Assembly: GCA_002706985.1 (NCBI GenBank)
Contig: PAKP01000041.1
Span: 1-50,410 of the forward strand
Source of the DNA: Sneathiella sp.
GTDB taxonomy: Bacteria; Pseudomonadota; Alphaproteobacteria; Sneathiellales; Sneathiellaceae
Direction of reading: 5' to 3'
Length of the DNA stretch: 50,410 bases
Shown: positions 24,427 to 35,745 of the stretch, piece by piece
Layout: every line of letters starts with the position of its first letter
Numbering within the stretch: position 1 is the first letter of the stretch
Made by a program: the position numbers and the translations under genes
Notes under the pieces: model-generated
Database searches by the model: none
What the model was told of the DNA's origin: nothing
What the model saw: only the letters and a program-made list of their open reading frames with translations

Positions 24427-26075
24427 TCAAAACCGCGATAACGCCTGCGAAAGGAGGCCTTCCATCGCGGCGACTGATTTCCGATGTAATATATGCAAGC
24501 GGAGCCTATCAGGCCCTGCTGAAAAGCCGCGTTCCCAAGCGGCTTGTCCTTGCGCCCGTGGATATTTTACCCGGAGACGGAGAGCGCGCCGACAATATTT
24601 TTCAGGGACATTTCGAGTTTGGCGGCTTCAGCCTTGAACGGGATGATCAGGAACCCTGGCATGTCGAGGGAATGCCCCTCGCCTGGCACAAGGAGTTGCA
24701 TGAATTTGCCTGGCTTCGGGATTTTGTCGCCAATGGCAGCGAGGCGGCAAAACGCCATGCGCGTGCCCTGATCGCTTCCTGGGTTACGGAGTTTGGTATT
24801 TTTCGCCCCTATGTCTGGGATGAGGATGTTCTCTCAAGGCGGCTTATTGCCTGGTTTTGCCATAGCCCTTTCCTTCTGGAGGCGGAAGAAAGCGACTTTA
24901 ATTATGAATTTCTGCGCTCCTTGCGCCGTCAGTATATCCACCTAAGCCGTCTGGCGAAGAGTAAAACGAAAGACCCGGACCGGGTATCAACTTGGCAGGC
25001 CTTGCTGTATGGCGCACTTGCCTTCCCTGATATGAGCAAACAATGCGCAAAGATCCTGGCATCACTTGAAACGGAGCTTGGGCGTGTTGTCCTGGCGGAC
25101 GGTTGTCACATCTCCCGCAACCCGGAACGGCATTTGACTCTTCTCGGGGAGCTGATCGGTATTCGCAATACACTGATGTCGGCCAATGAAATGGTCCCGG
25201 TTGCCATCAACAACACTATTGATCGTCTGGCGCCCGCCATCCGCTTCTTCCAGCATGGCGATGGCAGTCTTGCCCTCTTTAACGGCGGTCTGCGGCTGCC
25301 GGATGGTCTTTGCGATAATATACTGGCCCTTTCGGATGCCACCGGACGGCCGCCCCAGCGCTTTCCGCAAGGCGGGTTCGAACGGTTGAAGGCGGGGCGT
25401 GCCCTGCTCATCCTTGAAAGCGGAGAAGGCGGACGGGATGCACAAATCCAGCGCGATGCAGGGCTTTTAAGCTTCGAGTTCAGCTACGGGCGGGAAAGGC
25501 TTATTGTAAATTGCGGCGCTGTGCGTGACCCTGACTCAGCCTGGGGCAAGGCCCTCGCGGCAACCGCCGCCTATTCAACACTCGGGTTCGATAATATCAA
25601 CGCTGTTTTTCCCCCGCGGGAACCCTCCGGTGAAAACCCGGAGCACGTCACCCGCAATGAGGATGAAGGCAATATCTGGCTAGATCTGGAAAGCAACGGC
25701 TATAGCGATTCCGTCGGTGTCCTGCATCGGCGGCGGCTTTACCTGGACGCAAGCGGACAGGCACTGCGCGGCGAAGACCAGATCATCCCGGAGAGAATGC
25801 CGCCCTCCGGCCGCTCCCATTTCAGCCTGCGCTTCCATCTGCATCCGGATTTAAGTATTTCGAGAAGCGCCAGCGGCAAGAATATCCTGATCCGCACCCC
25901 AAGCGGGACAGGCTGGAAGTTCCTGACTGCCGCCCCGCGCCTTGCATTGGAAGAAAGCGTATATTGCAGCATGCCGGGCGAGCGCCGCCATAACCAGCAA
26001 ATCGTCATCAACGGACAGCTGATCGATCAGGAACCGATCCTGATTAAATGGGCCCTTACCCGGCTTTCAGATTGA
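24423..26075 (+). CDS. Heparinase II/III family protein
   Basis: 550 residues: an N-terminal alpha-helical toroid (about 60-300, with [29 protein letters not shown]) and a C-terminal beta-sandwich heparinase II/III domain (about 315-540, with [38 protein letters not shown]). No signal peptide is visible, so it seems cytoplasmic or exported another way. Family enzymes cleave acidic polysaccharides by elimination. This rsmB-rpe-heparinase-purH order is widespread in alphaproteobacteria, where the protein's substrate is not established; a role in envelope glycans is possible. It converges on the nucleotide-sugar dehydrogenase gene with five bases between. Confidence 0.9.
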   Translation: MIKTAITPAKGGLPSRRLISDVIYASGAYQALLKSRVPKRLVLAPVDILPGDGERADNIFQGHFEFGGFSLERDDQEPWHVEGMPLAWHKELHEFAWLRDFVANGSEAAKRHARALIASWVTEFGIFRPYVWDEDVLSRRLIAWFCHSPFLLEAEESDFNYEFLRSLRRQYIHLSRLAKSKTKDPDRVSTWQALLYGALAFPDMSKQCAKILASLETELGRVVLADGCHISRNPERHLTLLGELIGIRNTLMSANEMVPVAINNTIDRLAPAIRFFQHGDGSLALFNGGLRLPDGLCDNILALSDATGRPPQRFPQGGFERLKAGRALLILESGEGGRDAQIQRDAGLLSFEFSYGRERLIVNCGAVRDPDSAWGKALAATAAYSTLGFDNINAVFPPREPSGENPEHVTRNEDEGNIWLDLESNGYSDSVGVLHRRRLYLDASGQALRGEDQIIPERMPPSGRSHFSLRFHLHPDLSISRSASGKNILIRTPSGTGWKFLTAAPRLALEESVYCSMPGERRHNQQIVINGQLIDQEPILIKWALTRLSD

Positions 26076-26080
26076 GGTTA

Positions 26081-27391
26081 TCAGAGTTGCCAGCGCTTGA
26101 TCGAAGGTGAAAATTCGGTTTCACGCCAAATACCCTTCACATCGGCAAGCAACCCTTCACCGTCCAGCATTTCCTCAATTGCCGACGTCGAAAGATCGCG
26201 ATAGACCGAATGGGCGACCGCGGCCAAAATCGCATCATAGCCATGCAGATCGGACAGGCTTTCAATAATATCGATATCAAGGAACTGCTGCGCCTCATCC
26301 TTGTCCGCGAGGGGATCATGCACATCAACTTCATGGCCATGCTCCCGCAGGACACGGATAATATCGACAACCTTGGTATTGCGAAGGTCGGGAACGTTCT
26401 CCTTGAACGTCACGCCAAGGACGAGGATCTTGCTCTTGCCGTCAAGATTGTCATGCACACTGTCGGCAATGAACTTACCCATATTCTCGTTGATGCGGCG
26501 GCCGGTCAGGATAAGATCGGCGAAATGGCCGACCTCATTAGCCCGATGGGCGAGGTAAAAAGGATCGACACCGATGCAATGCCCACCCACAAGGCCGGGG
26601 GTAAAATTCAGGAAATTCCATTTCGTGCCCGCGGTTTCCAGCACATCATAGGCGGAAATGCCGAGTTTCTGGAAAATCATCGTGGCTTCGTTCACAAAGG
26701 CGATATTAATATCTCGCTGCGCATTCTCGATCACTTTCGCCGCCTCGGCAGTCTTGATGTTGCGCGCGCGATAGGTCCCGCCCGTCGTCGCGGACCCATA
26801 TACATCCGCCAGAATATCCGTCACTTCGTCCGTCTGCGCGGAGACAACCTTGATGATTTTATCGACTGTATGGACCTTGTCACCGGGGTTAATCCGTTCC
26901 GGTGAATAGCCGAGATAAAAATCCTCGCCTGATGTCATGCCGGAGGTTTCTTCCAGAAGCGGCCCGCATACGTCTTCGGTGACACCCGGATAGACCGTGC
27001 TTTCCACGACGACAATGGCGCCTTGTTTCAGCACAGGGCCTACCGCCGAGCAGGCACCTTTGAGGGGTGTAAGGTCGGGTTTATCATTCTCATCGACCGG
27101 CGTCGGAACCGTCACGATATGGATATCCGCATCGCGCGTGTCATTGATGTCTGTAGTAAAGCGCATGCTGCTGGCGCGGAGGTTCGGCGTATCAATTTCC
27201 ATCGTCCGGTCGAAGCCCTGACGAAGCTCTTTTACCCGCTCCTTGTTGACATCAAAGCCAATGACATCAAAGCTTCGGGCCAGTGCGACCGCAAGGGGAA
27301 GCCCGACATAGCCAAGACCGACAATAGAAATTTTGGTTTTGCTGCTGACTTTGTCGTGACCTTTAAGGGCCGACGGTTTTGTTTTCGCCAT
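26081..27391 (-). CDS. UDP-N-acetylhexosamine / nucleotide-sugar 6-dehydrogenase (TviB/WbpO type)
   Basis: 436 residues from ATG 27391; the longer frame to 27709 runs across the divergent purH start and is rejected. The NAD fold is ISIVGLGYVGLPLAVALA (21-38), the central helix has Lys in AEAAKVIENAQRDINIAFVNE, and the catalytic Cys272 is in GLVGGHCIGVDPFYL. The match is to the VipA/TviB/WbpO group, which oxidises UDP-GlcNAc or UDP-GalNAc to the uronic acid for capsule or O-antigen. It may feed the polysaccharide locus further right. It is inserted between the heparinase gene and purH on the opposite strand. Confidence 0.9.
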   Translation of the reverse strand: MAKTKPSALKGHDKVSSKTKISIVGLGYVGLPLAVALARSFDVIGFDVNKERVKELRQGFDRTMEIDTPNLRASSMRFTTDINDTRDADIHIVTVPTPVDENDKPDLTPLKGACSAVGPVLKQGAIVVVESTVYPGVTEDVCGPLLEETSGMTSGEDFYLGYSPERINPGDKVHTVDKIIKVVSAQTDEVTDILADVYGSATTGGTYRARNIKTAEAAKVIENAQRDINIAFVNEATMIFQKLGISAYDVLETAGTKWNFLNFTPGLVGGHCIGVDPFYLAHRANEVGHFADLILTGRRINENMGKFIADSVHDNLDGKSKILVLGVTFKENVPDLRNTKVVDIIRVLREHGHEVDVHDPLADKDEAQQFLDIDIIESLSDLHGYDAILAAVAHSVYRDLSTSAIEEMLDGEGLLADVKGIWRETEFSPSIKRWQL

Positions 27392-27548
27392 GGGATACTC
27401 TGTTCCGTAATATATATGTGTGACGTTGGTAACGCCGCGATAATAGTTTGTCCAAGTTTTTTTTTCGTTAAAAGGTTCCGCAAATTCGTCTTGCGTGCTA
27501 TAGGGCGCATACTCCCGCAACACCTGCTTCAGAGGATGTATTCCATCG

Positions 27549-29147
27549 ATGTCCCGCACCGATTTGCAACCTGTTTCCCACGCCCTAATTTCCGTTTCCG
27601 ATAAATCCGGCCTTGTCGAACTGGGCAAGGCTCTCTCCGCTCTCAACATTGAAATTCTCTCTACCGGTGGCAGCGCTAAAATGCTGATGGACGCGGGTCT
27701 GAAGGTCACAGAAGTGGCCGATCATACGGGCTTTCCGGAAATGATGGACGGACGGGTCAAAACCCTCCATCCGACAATTCACGGCGGCATTCTCGCCCTT
27801 CGCGACAATCCCGATCATGTGAAGGCGATGAAAGATCATGAGATCGGCGGCATCGATCTGGTTGTCGTCAATCTTTACCCCTTCGAAGAGACCGTCGCCA
27901 AGGGAGCCGATTTTCATACCTGCATCGAGAATATCGATATCGGCGGACCAGCGATGATCCGCTCGGCTGCCAAAAACTACGGGTTCGTCAATGTTATCGT
28001 CGATGCCAGCGATTACCAGGCGGTGATTGACGAACTGACTGAAACCGGCGGCAAGACAAGTATCGAGCTTCGCAAGAAACTCGCCGCCAAGGCCTATGCC
28101 CGCACCGGCGCCTATGATGCGGCAATCTCAAACTGGTATGCGGCGCAGCTGGGGGATGTCTATCCGGACCGTCTCGTTCTTGCGGGAGCACGTCAGCAAA
28201 CGCTTCGATATGGCGAAAATCCTCACCAGTCCGCCGCCTTTTACGCCAATGATGAAAAGCGTATCGGTGTCGCCACCGCCACGCAGGTCCAGGGGAAGGA
28301 ACTTTCCTACAATAATTTCAATGACACCGACGCAGCGTTCGAGCTGGTCGCGGAGTTCGACCCGAAGGTGAGCGGCCCGGCCTGTGCCATTATCAAGCAC
28401 GCCAATCCGTGCGGTGTCGCCATGGCGACAACCCTTGCGGAAGCCTACAAGACCGCCTTTGCCTGCGATACCACGTCGGCCTTCGGCGGAATTATTGCCC
28501 TCAACCAGACGCTGGATGCGGCAACCGCCGAGGAAATCGTAAAAATCTTTACCGAGGTGATTATCGCACCGGAAGCGGATGAGGCTGCAAAGGAAATCAT
28601 TGCCGCGAAGAAAAATCTTCGCCTGTTGCTGACCGGCGGCCTGCCCGATCCGACCGTGCCGGGCCGTCTCGTCAAATCGCTGGCAAGCGGCTATCTCATT
28701 CAGGATCGTGACAATGCCCTGACCGCAACGCCCGAGCTGAAAGTCGTCACCAAGCGCGCGCCGAGTGATCAGGAGATGAAAGACCTCAAATTCGCCTTTA
28801 CCGTTGCCAAGCATGTGAAATCCAACGCCATTGTCTATGTCCGGAACGGCGCCACGGTGGGTGTTGGCGCAGGGCAGATGAGCCGGGTTGATTCGTCAAA
28901 AATTGCCGCCAGCAAATCGCTGGAAGCCGCACAGAATGCGGGTGAGACGACAGCCTGGGCAAAAGGGTCGGTTGTCGCCTCCGACGCCTTCTTCCCCTTT
29001 GCCGATGGTCTCCTTGCGGCCGCAGAAGCGGGCGCCACCGCCATTATTCAACCCGGAGGCTCCATGCGGGACGATGAAGTAATCGCCGCCGCCGATGAGG
29101 CCGGACTTGCCATGGTCTTCACCGGCATGCGACATTTCCGTCACTAA
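27549..29147 (+). CDS. purH: Bifunctional AICAR formyltransferase / IMP cyclohydrolase
   Basis: 532 residues, full length. The N-terminal MGS-like IMP cyclohydrolase domain (1-200) has [42 protein letters not shown]. The C-terminal formyltransferase domain has [25 protein letters not shown] with the catalytic Lys-His pair, and the end [31 protein letters not shown]. It carries out the last two steps of IMP synthesis. It starts at ATG 27549 in a 157-base divergent gap; a TATAGG lies upstream without a convincing -35. Confidence 0.97.
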   Translation: MSRTDLQPVSHALISVSDKSGLVELGKALSALNIEILSTGGSAKMLMDAGLKVTEVADHTGFPEMMDGRVKTLHPTIHGGILALRDNPDHVKAMKDHEIGGIDLVVVNLYPFEETVAKGADFHTCIENIDIGGPAMIRSAAKNYGFVNVIVDASDYQAVIDELTETGGKTSIELRKKLAAKAYARTGAYDAAISNWYAAQLGDVYPDRLVLAGARQQTLRYGENPHQSAAFYANDEKRIGVATATQVQGKELSYNNFNDTDAAFELVAEFDPKVSGPACAIIKHANPCGVAMATTLAEAYKTAFACDTTSAFGGIIALNQTLDAATAEEIVKIFTEVIIAPEADEAAKEIIAAKKNLRLLLTGGLPDPTVPGRLVKSLASGYLIQDRDNALTATPELKVVTKRAPSDQEMKDLKFAFTVAKHVKSNAIVYVRNGATVGVGAGQMSRVDSSKIAASKSLEAAQNAGETTAWAKGSVVASDAFFPFADGLLAAAEAGATAIIQPGGSMRDDEVIAAADEAGLAMVFTGMRHFRH

Positions 29148-29168
29148 TAAAGACAGGGGGAAGGGCAA

Positions 29169-29483
29169 ATGATCATTACCACGACCGGGTCCGTCGAGGG
29201 CAGAACGATTTCCGCATATATGGGCGTTGTCGGCGGAGAGGCCGTTATGGGCTCCAACTTCATCCGCGATTTCTTCGCCCGGGTGACCGACACACTGGGC
29301 GGACGGTCCGACGCCTATCAGAAGGAAATCCGCAATGCCCGTGCCCATGCCCTTTCTGATATGAAGGACGAGGCCGCCGATATCGGCGCAGACGCCATCG
29401 TCGGGATCAGCGTTGATGTTGAGGTTATCGGCGACAGCATGCTGATGGTGACCGTCTCAGGGACCGCCGTTAAGCTGGCCTGA
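29169..29483 (+). CDS. YbjQ-family (DUF74/UPF0145) protein
   Basis: 104 residues with the YbjQ pattern: MIITTTGSVEGRTISAYMGVVGGEAV, DTLGGRSDAYQKEI, ADIGADAIVGISVDVEVI. The family forms pentamers with a dodecin-like look and its role is unknown. It starts 21 bases after purH, with GGGGGAAGGG ahead of the ATG, and is therefore probably cotranscribed. It converges on the MFS gene with three bases between the stop codons. Confidence 0.92.
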   Translation: MIITTTGSVEGRTISAYMGVVGGEAVMGSNFIRDFFARVTDTLGGRSDAYQKEIRNARAHALSDMKDEAADIGADAIVGISVDVEVIGDSMLMVTVSGTAVKLA

Positions 29484-29486
29484 CAA

Positions 29487-30845
29487 TCATTTGTGTGCGG
29501 GTTCGCGCACGAAACTCATCAGCGCCGCCCCTATCATCAGCAAGATGAAAATTACAATCATGGCCGGGCGTTGCTGTCCGGTTGCCGACGTGACAATACC
29601 GATCATCAGCGGGGCGACAAATGCCGTTGCCTTTCCGGACAGAGCAAAAAGCCCGAAAAACTCGCCGGCTTTTTCGGGCGGCGCCATCCGCGCGATCAGC
29701 GTCCGGCTGGCGGCCTGCGCCGGGCCGAAAAACAGCCCCATGATGAAGGCGAACACCATAAAGACCATTTCCGCCGGACTTGCGAACAAGGCACCCTCCT
29801 CCACCGGCATGGCGGCGGGCAATCCGAACAGCACCTGACCGTCGCTGATGGAGAGAACCCCGACGGAGGCGAAGGCAAGGCCCAGCACGGAAATAACAAT
29901 TGTCGGTTTGGAGCCGAGCCTGTCATCCAGATATCCGCCGATAAAGCAGCCGGCAATCGCGAAGAAATTGATCAGAATGCCAAAGATCCCGAGTTCCGTC
30001 GTCCCCCAGTTGAACAACCCGGCTGCATAGATTCCCGAAAACCCGATGAGGGCCAGAATGCCATCATTGTAAAACATGCGGGCAATGAGAAAAAAGATGA
30101 TATTGCGATAATTCTTGAGCGAGCGGAGCGTCGTCATCAGGGATTTAAGGCCCTGACGCACCGCCGCTGATTTCGGCAGATCATTCGCGGGCCTGTCCGG
30201 CGTAAAAAGCAGCATCGGAATGATAAACACAATCAGCCAGATGGCTGCCATGGGCCCGGTAATCCGGTCCGGCTCATGAGTAACTTTGCTCAGTCCGAAC
30301 AGTGGGACCTCCGGCAGGGAAAAGCCAAGAAGCACGATAAAGAGTGCGATCAATCCGCCGATATACCCAAGCCCCCAGCCGAATCCACTTAAGCGCCCCA
30401 TTCTTTCGGCGGGCACAAGACTAGGCAGCATGGCATTATTGAAAACAATACTGAACTCGACCCCGATGGTGCCGACTATAATTCCCGCCAGTATCCAGAA
30501 TATACCGCTCTCCATACCGGGAGCTGCCCACCAGAGCGAAAAAGCACCGATAGCGCAAAGGCTGCTGAAAAAGACTATCCAGGGTTTGCGCGCCCCGCCA
30601 GCATCTGCAATCGATCCGAATACCGGGCTTAAAATGGCAATAAGGGCACCGGCGATCGCCTGGGTATACCCCCAGTATGCCTGCCCTTCCGCCGGGGTTG
30701 ACGCCACGAAGGAAGTAAAATAGGGCGCAAAAATAAAGGTGGTGACAACAGTGAAGTAAGGCTGGTTCGCCCAGTCAAACAAGGCCCAGGAAAATTTCCC
30801 GAGCCGCCCCGCTTCGCGCGGCATCCCCTCACTGATTGCGGTCAT
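29487..30845 (-). CDS. MFS transporter, UMF1 (Atg22-like) type
   Basis: 452 residues with about twelve membrane helices. The beginning FSWALFDWANQPYFTVVTTFIFAPYF is the hallmark of the UMF1 family, named after the vacuolar effluxer Atg22. A typical MFS loop follows (SPVFGSIADAGGARKPWIVFF), and the second half has GGYLDDRLGSKPTIV. Bacterial members are inner-membrane carriers of unknown substrate. It precedes the glutamate dehydrogenase gene on the same strand by 64 bases. Confidence 0.9.
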   Translation of the reverse strand: MTAISEGMPREAGRLGKFSWALFDWANQPYFTVVTTFIFAPYFTSFVASTPAEGQAYWGYTQAIAGALIAILSPVFGSIADAGGARKPWIVFFSSLCAIGAFSLWWAAPGMESGIFWILAGIIVGTIGVEFSIVFNNAMLPSLVPAERMGRLSGFGWGLGYIGGLIALFIVLLGFSLPEVPLFGLSKVTHEPDRITGPMAAIWLIVFIIPMLLFTPDRPANDLPKSAAVRQGLKSLMTTLRSLKNYRNIIFFLIARMFYNDGILALIGFSGIYAAGLFNWGTTELGIFGILINFFAIAGCFIGGYLDDRLGSKPTIVISVLGLAFASVGVLSISDGQVLFGLPAAMPVEEGALFASPAEMVFMVFAFIMGLFFGPAQAASRTLIARMAPPEKAGEFFGLFALSGKATAFVAPLMIGIVTSATGQQRPAMIVIFILLMIGAALMSFVREPAHK

Positions 30846-30909
30846 GTCATTCCCACCTTTTCCGCTCCCCTGAAGGGTTTACGCTACGATAAAGAAACAA
30901 CAATGACAA

Positions 30910-33900
30910 TCAGGTAATCATCGAGCGGAATTGCCGGTTTGCGAAGGCGAGCTTGGCGATATCGAGAGTGCCGGTCGATTTGAATTCCTTTATCAAATCG
31001 CCCGTACGCTTGATTGTCGTCCGATTATTTGCAGCCCAATGCTTGAAGGCCTCCCGACCCTTATGTCCATTGGCACCACCAAAGACAGACATGGTAATTG
31101 CCCGCTGCTGACCATAGAGGTCGTCAACAATAGCGGTGATGGCAAGGCGATCCCAGTTGTTGTCCGGCTCGATCGTCTCCGCCGCGCCCCGCAACCAATC
31201 GATATTGAGATCGGCGCCAACGGCGAAGTAAACCTCGCCGACTTCGGTGATGGGCCGCCCGACTGCCTTTCCGGCCTGAACCACATCCAGTGAAGATCTG
31301 AGCGGACCCAGCGCCGCCACCCGGCGGGCCAGCGGCTCCGGTACACCCTCGGAGACAAGCTGCTCGGCTCGGCCGACAAACCGCGTGCGGCCTTCTTCGC
31401 TCAGCAGGTCCTCAAGGCCTTTTTCAAGCTTACGCATATCAGTAGAGAGCCGCTTGACCTCAGCCGCGATGTCATCGTCGCGGGAAAGATGGCGCAGACA
31501 CCAGAGCGTTGCCCGGCGCGCCAGTTTCTGCGTCACGTCAATCATGCGCCCCTGAACATCCGTGCTGACCTTGTTGTCGAGAGCTTCGATTCCCGACCAC
31601 AGCTTTTCCAGATCAAAGACCGCACAGACAAGGGCGAAGGCGCGCGTCACATCCTGCACCTGACATCCCTGTTCTTCCATCATCTGGGCAACAAAGGTTG
31701 GCCCCGCGCGGTTGACAGCCTGATTAACAATAATTGTCGTAATAATTTCGCGGCGCAGCCGATGGTTCGACACATAGGATGCATATTTTTCCCTAAGCTG
31801 CGGCGGGAAATACTGACTCAGCCAGAGATCATAGTAAGGGTCGTCCGGCAGGCTGGTCTCCAGAATATCGGCGTAAAGAGTCAATTTCGAATAGGCGAGG
31901 AGCACAGACATTTCCGGACGGGTCAGTCCTGTGTTCGCTGACTGGCGCCGCGCAATTTCCTCATCATCCGGCAGGTTTTCCACGGCCCGGTCGAGACGCC
32001 CTGCCTTCTCCAGGTTGCGCATGAACAGAACATTTTCATTGAAATTGTCCACACTTTGACGCTCTGCGGTCGTCAATGCCTGTGTCTGCAGGTAGTTGTC
32101 TATCAATACGTGCTCTGCCACGTCTTCCGTCATGTCGACAAGCAGACGGTCGCGCTGCTTTTCCGTCATTTCCCCGTCGTCAAGCACGGCGCGAAGAAGG
32201 ATTTTGATATTGACCTCATGGTCCGAGCAGTCCACGCCGGCAGAATTATCAATGGCATCCGTATTAAGACGCCCGCCGGTCAGAGCATATTCAATACGCC
32301 CGAGCTGCGTCACGCCGAGGTTACCGCCCTCGCCGATGACTTTTGCGCTTACATCACAGCCATTGACGCGTATCCCGTCATTGGCACGATCCCCGACTTC
32401 CCCGTTACTTTGATGGACCGCCTTGATATAGGTGCCAATGCCACCAAACCATAACAGATCCACCTGCATTTTAAGGATCGCAGTGATCATCTCATTCGGG
32501 GTGAGCTGATCGGCCTTGATACCGAGGAGGGTTTTAATCTCCGGCGTCAGCGTAATGGATTTCGCCTTGCGATCGAATATTCCGCCTCCAGCCGAAATCA
32601 GCTTTGCATTATAGTCTTCCCAGGATGAGCGCGGCAGCTTGAACATCCGCTCCCGCTCCTTGAAGCTTTTTTCGGCATCCGGTGATGGATCAATAAAGAT
32701 ATTGCGATGATCGAACGCTGCGACCAGCCGGATCTTTTTGGAGAGCAGCATGCCGTTTCCGAACACATCGCCAGACATATCCCCGATACCGGCAACGGTG
32801 AATTCCTGTGTCTGGGTGTCGTGCCCCATCTCGCGGAAATGCCGTTTGACCGATTCCCAGGCGCCACGGGCGGTAATCGCCATTTTCTTATGATCGTAGC
32901 CGGCCGCGCCGCCGGAAGCGAAAGCATCGCCAAGCCAGAACCCATAGGAAATCGCCACCTCATTGGCAATATCAGAGAAGGTGGCCGTTCCCTTGTCCGC
33001 CGCGACAACGAGATATGGATCATCCTCGTCATGCCGGACGACATTCTCCGGCGGCACCACCATATTGCCCACATAATTGTCCGTGATATCGAGAAGGCCG
33101 GAGATAAAAATCTTGTAGCAATTAATGCCTTCCGCCAGAAATTCCTCCCGATTCCCGGTGCTAGCCAGATTTTTCGGATAGAAGCCTCCCTTCGAGCCAA
33201 CGGGCACGATGACGGTGTTTTTCACCATCTGGGCCTTCATCAGGCCAAGCACTTCCGTCCTGAAATCTTCTCGGCGATCTGACCAGCGCAGCCCGCCCCG
33301 CGCAACCTTGCCGCCGCGCAGATGCACACCTTCCACCCGCGGGCTGTAAACAAAGATTTCCACGAGTGGCTTCGGCAGGGGAAGTTCGTCCAGCTTCTGG
33401 CTATCCAGCTTGAAGGAATAATACGGCCTGCCCTGCTCATCGACGCAACCCTGAAAGACATTGGTGCGCAATGTATTGACGATGAGGTTGACAAACCGGC
33501 GTAAAATCCGGTCTTCATCTAGGCTGGCCACATCATCAAGTTGATCCCAGATGCCTTCCAGAATGCCCGCGACCTTTGCAACACGGTCCCCTTCAAACGC
33601 CGGGTCAAACCTGGCATAGAACAGGTCTATCAGGCATTTGGCAATTTTCGGATTGCCGGACAATGTGTTCATCATATAGGTCTGGCTGAAAGTGATGCCC
33701 GCCTGACGCAGATACTTCGCATAGGCCCGCAGCACCACGATATTCGACCATTCCAGCCCAGCACGGAGCACAAGACGGTTGAACCCGTCATTTTCCATAT
33801 TGCCGGTCCAGACACGCCGGAATGTCTCCTCGAACTTTGCCTTCAGATCATGCAGGTCGAGCGCATGACCGCCGGGTTCTATCAGTTCGAAATCATGGAT

Positions 33901-35745
33901 CCACATTTTCCCCGGAAGGTCGTCGGAGGTAACCAGATAGGGGTTCTCCGACAGGACCTTCAGGCCCATGTTCTCCAGCATTGGCAAACAATCCGAGAGT
34001 GTAAGCGGTGTTTCCCGGCTATAAACCTTGAACCGCACAATATTCTCCGGATCCTCTACCCAGCGGTAGAGGTTGAGGCCAAGCTCCTTCGCCTTGAAGA
34101 CCGCCTCGATTTTATCGATATCGTAAAGCGCCAGTTCGGCATTGAAGCGCTCCTTATATCCCGCAGGAAAGGCATTGCCGTACCGGGAGCGAAGTCGCAG
34201 TCCTTTTTCCTCGCCCCATTTTTCAAGCAAGGCATCGTTCAGATCGTCCGTCCAACTGCGGGAGGCATCAACCAGCCGTCGCTCCAGCTCTGCTTCGTCG
34301 ACTTTCGGCTTATGCTTGCTTTTGAGAGAAATGATATAGTGAATTCGCGCAAGAACATCATCGCCAACAAGGGCATAATGGGACGACAGTGAGCCGTTGT
34401 GCACTTCGGCAAGCAGAGCCCCGAATTTCTGTCGAATATCCGTATTGAACTTTTCTCGCGGAATATAAACGATCGCGGACACGAAACGTTCGAACCGGTC
34501 CCGCCTTAACAAGGCGCCGATGCGCGGGCGTTCCTGCAAAGAGAGGATTTTCGTTGCGTTTTCCAGCAGATCGTCTACCGCAATCTGGAACAGTTCATCA
34601 CGCGGATAGCTTTCGAGAATATGCGCCAGCGCTTTTTCATCATGGCTGTTTTTCTGAAGACCTGACAATTCGAGGGTCTGGCTTACTTTCCGCCGCAAAT
34701 ACGGGATATCCCTGGGAATACGGTTATAGGCCGCGGAGGTGAACAGACCGGTAAAGCGGCATTCGCCAATCACCTCTCCTTTATTATTGAATTTCTTCAC
34801 CCCGACATAATCAAGGTGAACGGCTCTGTGAACCGTCGAACGGACATTGGCCTTGGTGACAATGATCAACTCACGTCGGCGCAAGAAATCCTTCACCTCG
34901 GGTGACATTTCCTTGCCGCCTGACATGATCCGGCGGGTCGGGTCGCGCAAGATGCCAAGACCGGAGCCTTCAACCTGACCCCAATTATCCGATTTGCCCT
35001 TGCTGTCGGCACTGAACTCAAACTCACGATAACCAAGGAAGGTGAAATGATTGTCGGACATCCATTGCAGCAGCGCCAGCGCCTCGTCAATTTCCGCTTT
35101 ATCCAGGGGCGGCGGATTCTTTTTCAGTTTTTCGCTGATCGACTCGACTTTGGAAAGAATAGGTTTCCAATCATTAACCGCAACGCGCACATCATCCAAT
35201 GTTTCACGCAGGCTTTTCTCAATCTCCAAGAGAACTTCCGGGTCAGACTGTTCATCAATCTCGAAATGCATAACACTCTCGAGCATGCATTTCTGCTTGG
35301 GCCCGGGCTTGCTCTCAAACGTCTGAATGCGGTTCCCTTTTTCATCGCGTTCGACGTAAACAACCGGATGAATAACCTGATGAACGGTCAGACCGCGACG
35401 GTTTAATGCCGCAGTAACACTGTCGACCAGAAAGGGCATGTCGTCATTGACGATTTCAACGACCGAATGGGTGGTTTTCCATCCATGTTCCTCCAGATCG
35501 GGGGTGAAGACCCGAAGCTTCGGCGTCTTCGGTTCCCGCGTGGAACCAAACTTATAAAGTGACAAGGCAGATCCGTAGAGATACTCCGGCGAGATGCCGA
35601 GAACATCTTCCGGCGCCGGACGGTCATAAAACTGACGAATAAACTTTATCGCATCTGTTGCCGTCTTTTTATCAAGCCGATTTTCAACTATTGCGAGAAC
35701 TTTATCTATCTGCTCTAATTTTAGATCTTGTGCCTTTGCGACCAT
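30910..35745 (-). CDS. gdhB: NAD-specific glutamate dehydrogenase, giant 180-kDa type
   Basis: 1611 residues, the length of the L-GDH180 class found in proteobacteria and Streptomyces. The N-terminal half holds ACT-like regulatory regions (for example DDMPFLVDSVTAALNRRGL). The catalytic region begins near residue 800 with RGGLRWSDRREDFRTEVLGL and VPVGSKGGFYP (about 846-856), then GGAAGYDHKKMAITARGAWE (near 955). The C-terminal part is a long helical domain. It deaminates glutamate to 2-oxoglutarate with NAD, an amino-acid catabolic step that can carry ammonia and carbon from pathways such as region 1. GAGGGGTGAG lies about ten bases before ATG 35745. The annotation is secure; the gene symbol is a conventional one. 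Confidence 0.95.
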   Translation of the reverse strand: MVAKAQDLKLEQIDKVLAIVENRLDKKTATDAIKFIRQFYDRPAPEDVLGISPEYLYGSALSLYKFGSTREPKTPKLRVFTPDLEEHGWKTTHSVVEIVNDDMPFLVDSVTAALNRRGLTVHQVIHPVVYVERDEKGNRIQTFESKPGPKQKCMLESVMHFEIDEQSDPEVLLEIEKSLRETLDDVRVAVNDWKPILSKVESISEKLKKNPPPLDKAEIDEALALLQWMSDNHFTFLGYREFEFSADSKGKSDNWGQVEGSGLGILRDPTRRIMSGGKEMSPEVKDFLRRRELIIVTKANVRSTVHRAVHLDYVGVKKFNNKGEVIGECRFTGLFTSAAYNRIPRDIPYLRRKVSQTLELSGLQKNSHDEKALAHILESYPRDELFQIAVDDLLENATKILSLQERPRIGALLRRDRFERFVSAIVYIPREKFNTDIRQKFGALLAEVHNGSLSSHYALVGDDVLARIHYIISLKSKHKPKVDEAELERRLVDASRSWTDDLNDALLEKWGEEKGLRLRSRYGNAFPAGYKERFNAELALYDIDKIEAVFKAKELGLNLYRWVEDPENIVRFKVYSRETPLTLSDCLPMLENMGLKVLSENPYLVTSDDLPGKMWIHDFELIEPGGHALDLHDLKAKFEETFRRVWTGNMENDGFNRLVLRAGLEWSNIVVLRAYAKYLRQAGITFSQTYMMNTLSGNPKIAKCLIDLFYARFDPAFEGDRVAKVAGILEGIWDQLDDVASLDEDRILRRFVNLIVNTLRTNVFQGCVDEQGRPYYSFKLDSQKLDELPLPKPLVEIFVYSPRVEGVHLRGGKVARGGLRWSDRREDFRTEVLGLMKAQMVKNTVIVPVGSKGGFYPKNLASTGNREEFLAEGINCYKIFISGLLDITDNYVGNMVVPPENVVRHDEDDPYLVVAADKGTATFSDIANEVAISYGFWLGDAFASGGAAGYDHKKMAITARGAWESVKRHFREMGHDTQTQEFTVAGIGDMSGDVFGNGMLLSKKIRLVAAFDHRNIFIDPSPDAEKSFKERERMFKLPRSSWEDYNAKLISAGGGIFDRKAKSITLTPEIKTLLGIKADQLTPNEMITAILKMQVDLLWFGGIGTYIKAVHQSNGEVGDRANDGIRVNGCDVSAKVIGEGGNLGVTQLGRIEYALTGGRLNTDAIDNSAGVDCSDHEVNIKILLRAVLDDGEMTEKQRDRLLVDMTEDVAEHVLIDNYLQTQALTTAERQSVDNFNENVLFMRNLEKAGRLDRAVENLPDDEEIARRQSANTGLTRPEMSVLLAYSKLTLYADILETSLPDDPYYDLWLSQYFPPQLREKYASYVSNHRLRREIITTIIVNQAVNRAGPTFVAQMMEEQGCQVQDVTRAFALVCAVFDLEKLWSGIEALDNKVSTDVQGRMIDVTQKLARRATLWCLRHLSRDDDIAAEVKRLSTDMRKLEKGLEDLLSEEGRTRFVGRAEQLVSEGVPEPLARRVAALGPLRSSLDVVQAGKAVGRPITEVGEVYFAVGADLNIDWLRGAAETIEPDNNWDRLAITAIVDDLYGQQRAITMSVFGGANGHKGREAFKHWAANNRTTIKRTGDLIKEFKSTGTLDIAKLAFANRQFRSMIT

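Noticed and set aside
33541..34392. 283-codon plus-strand frame inside the glutamate dehydrogenase gene
   Set aside because: Antisense shadow of a gene with clear motifs.
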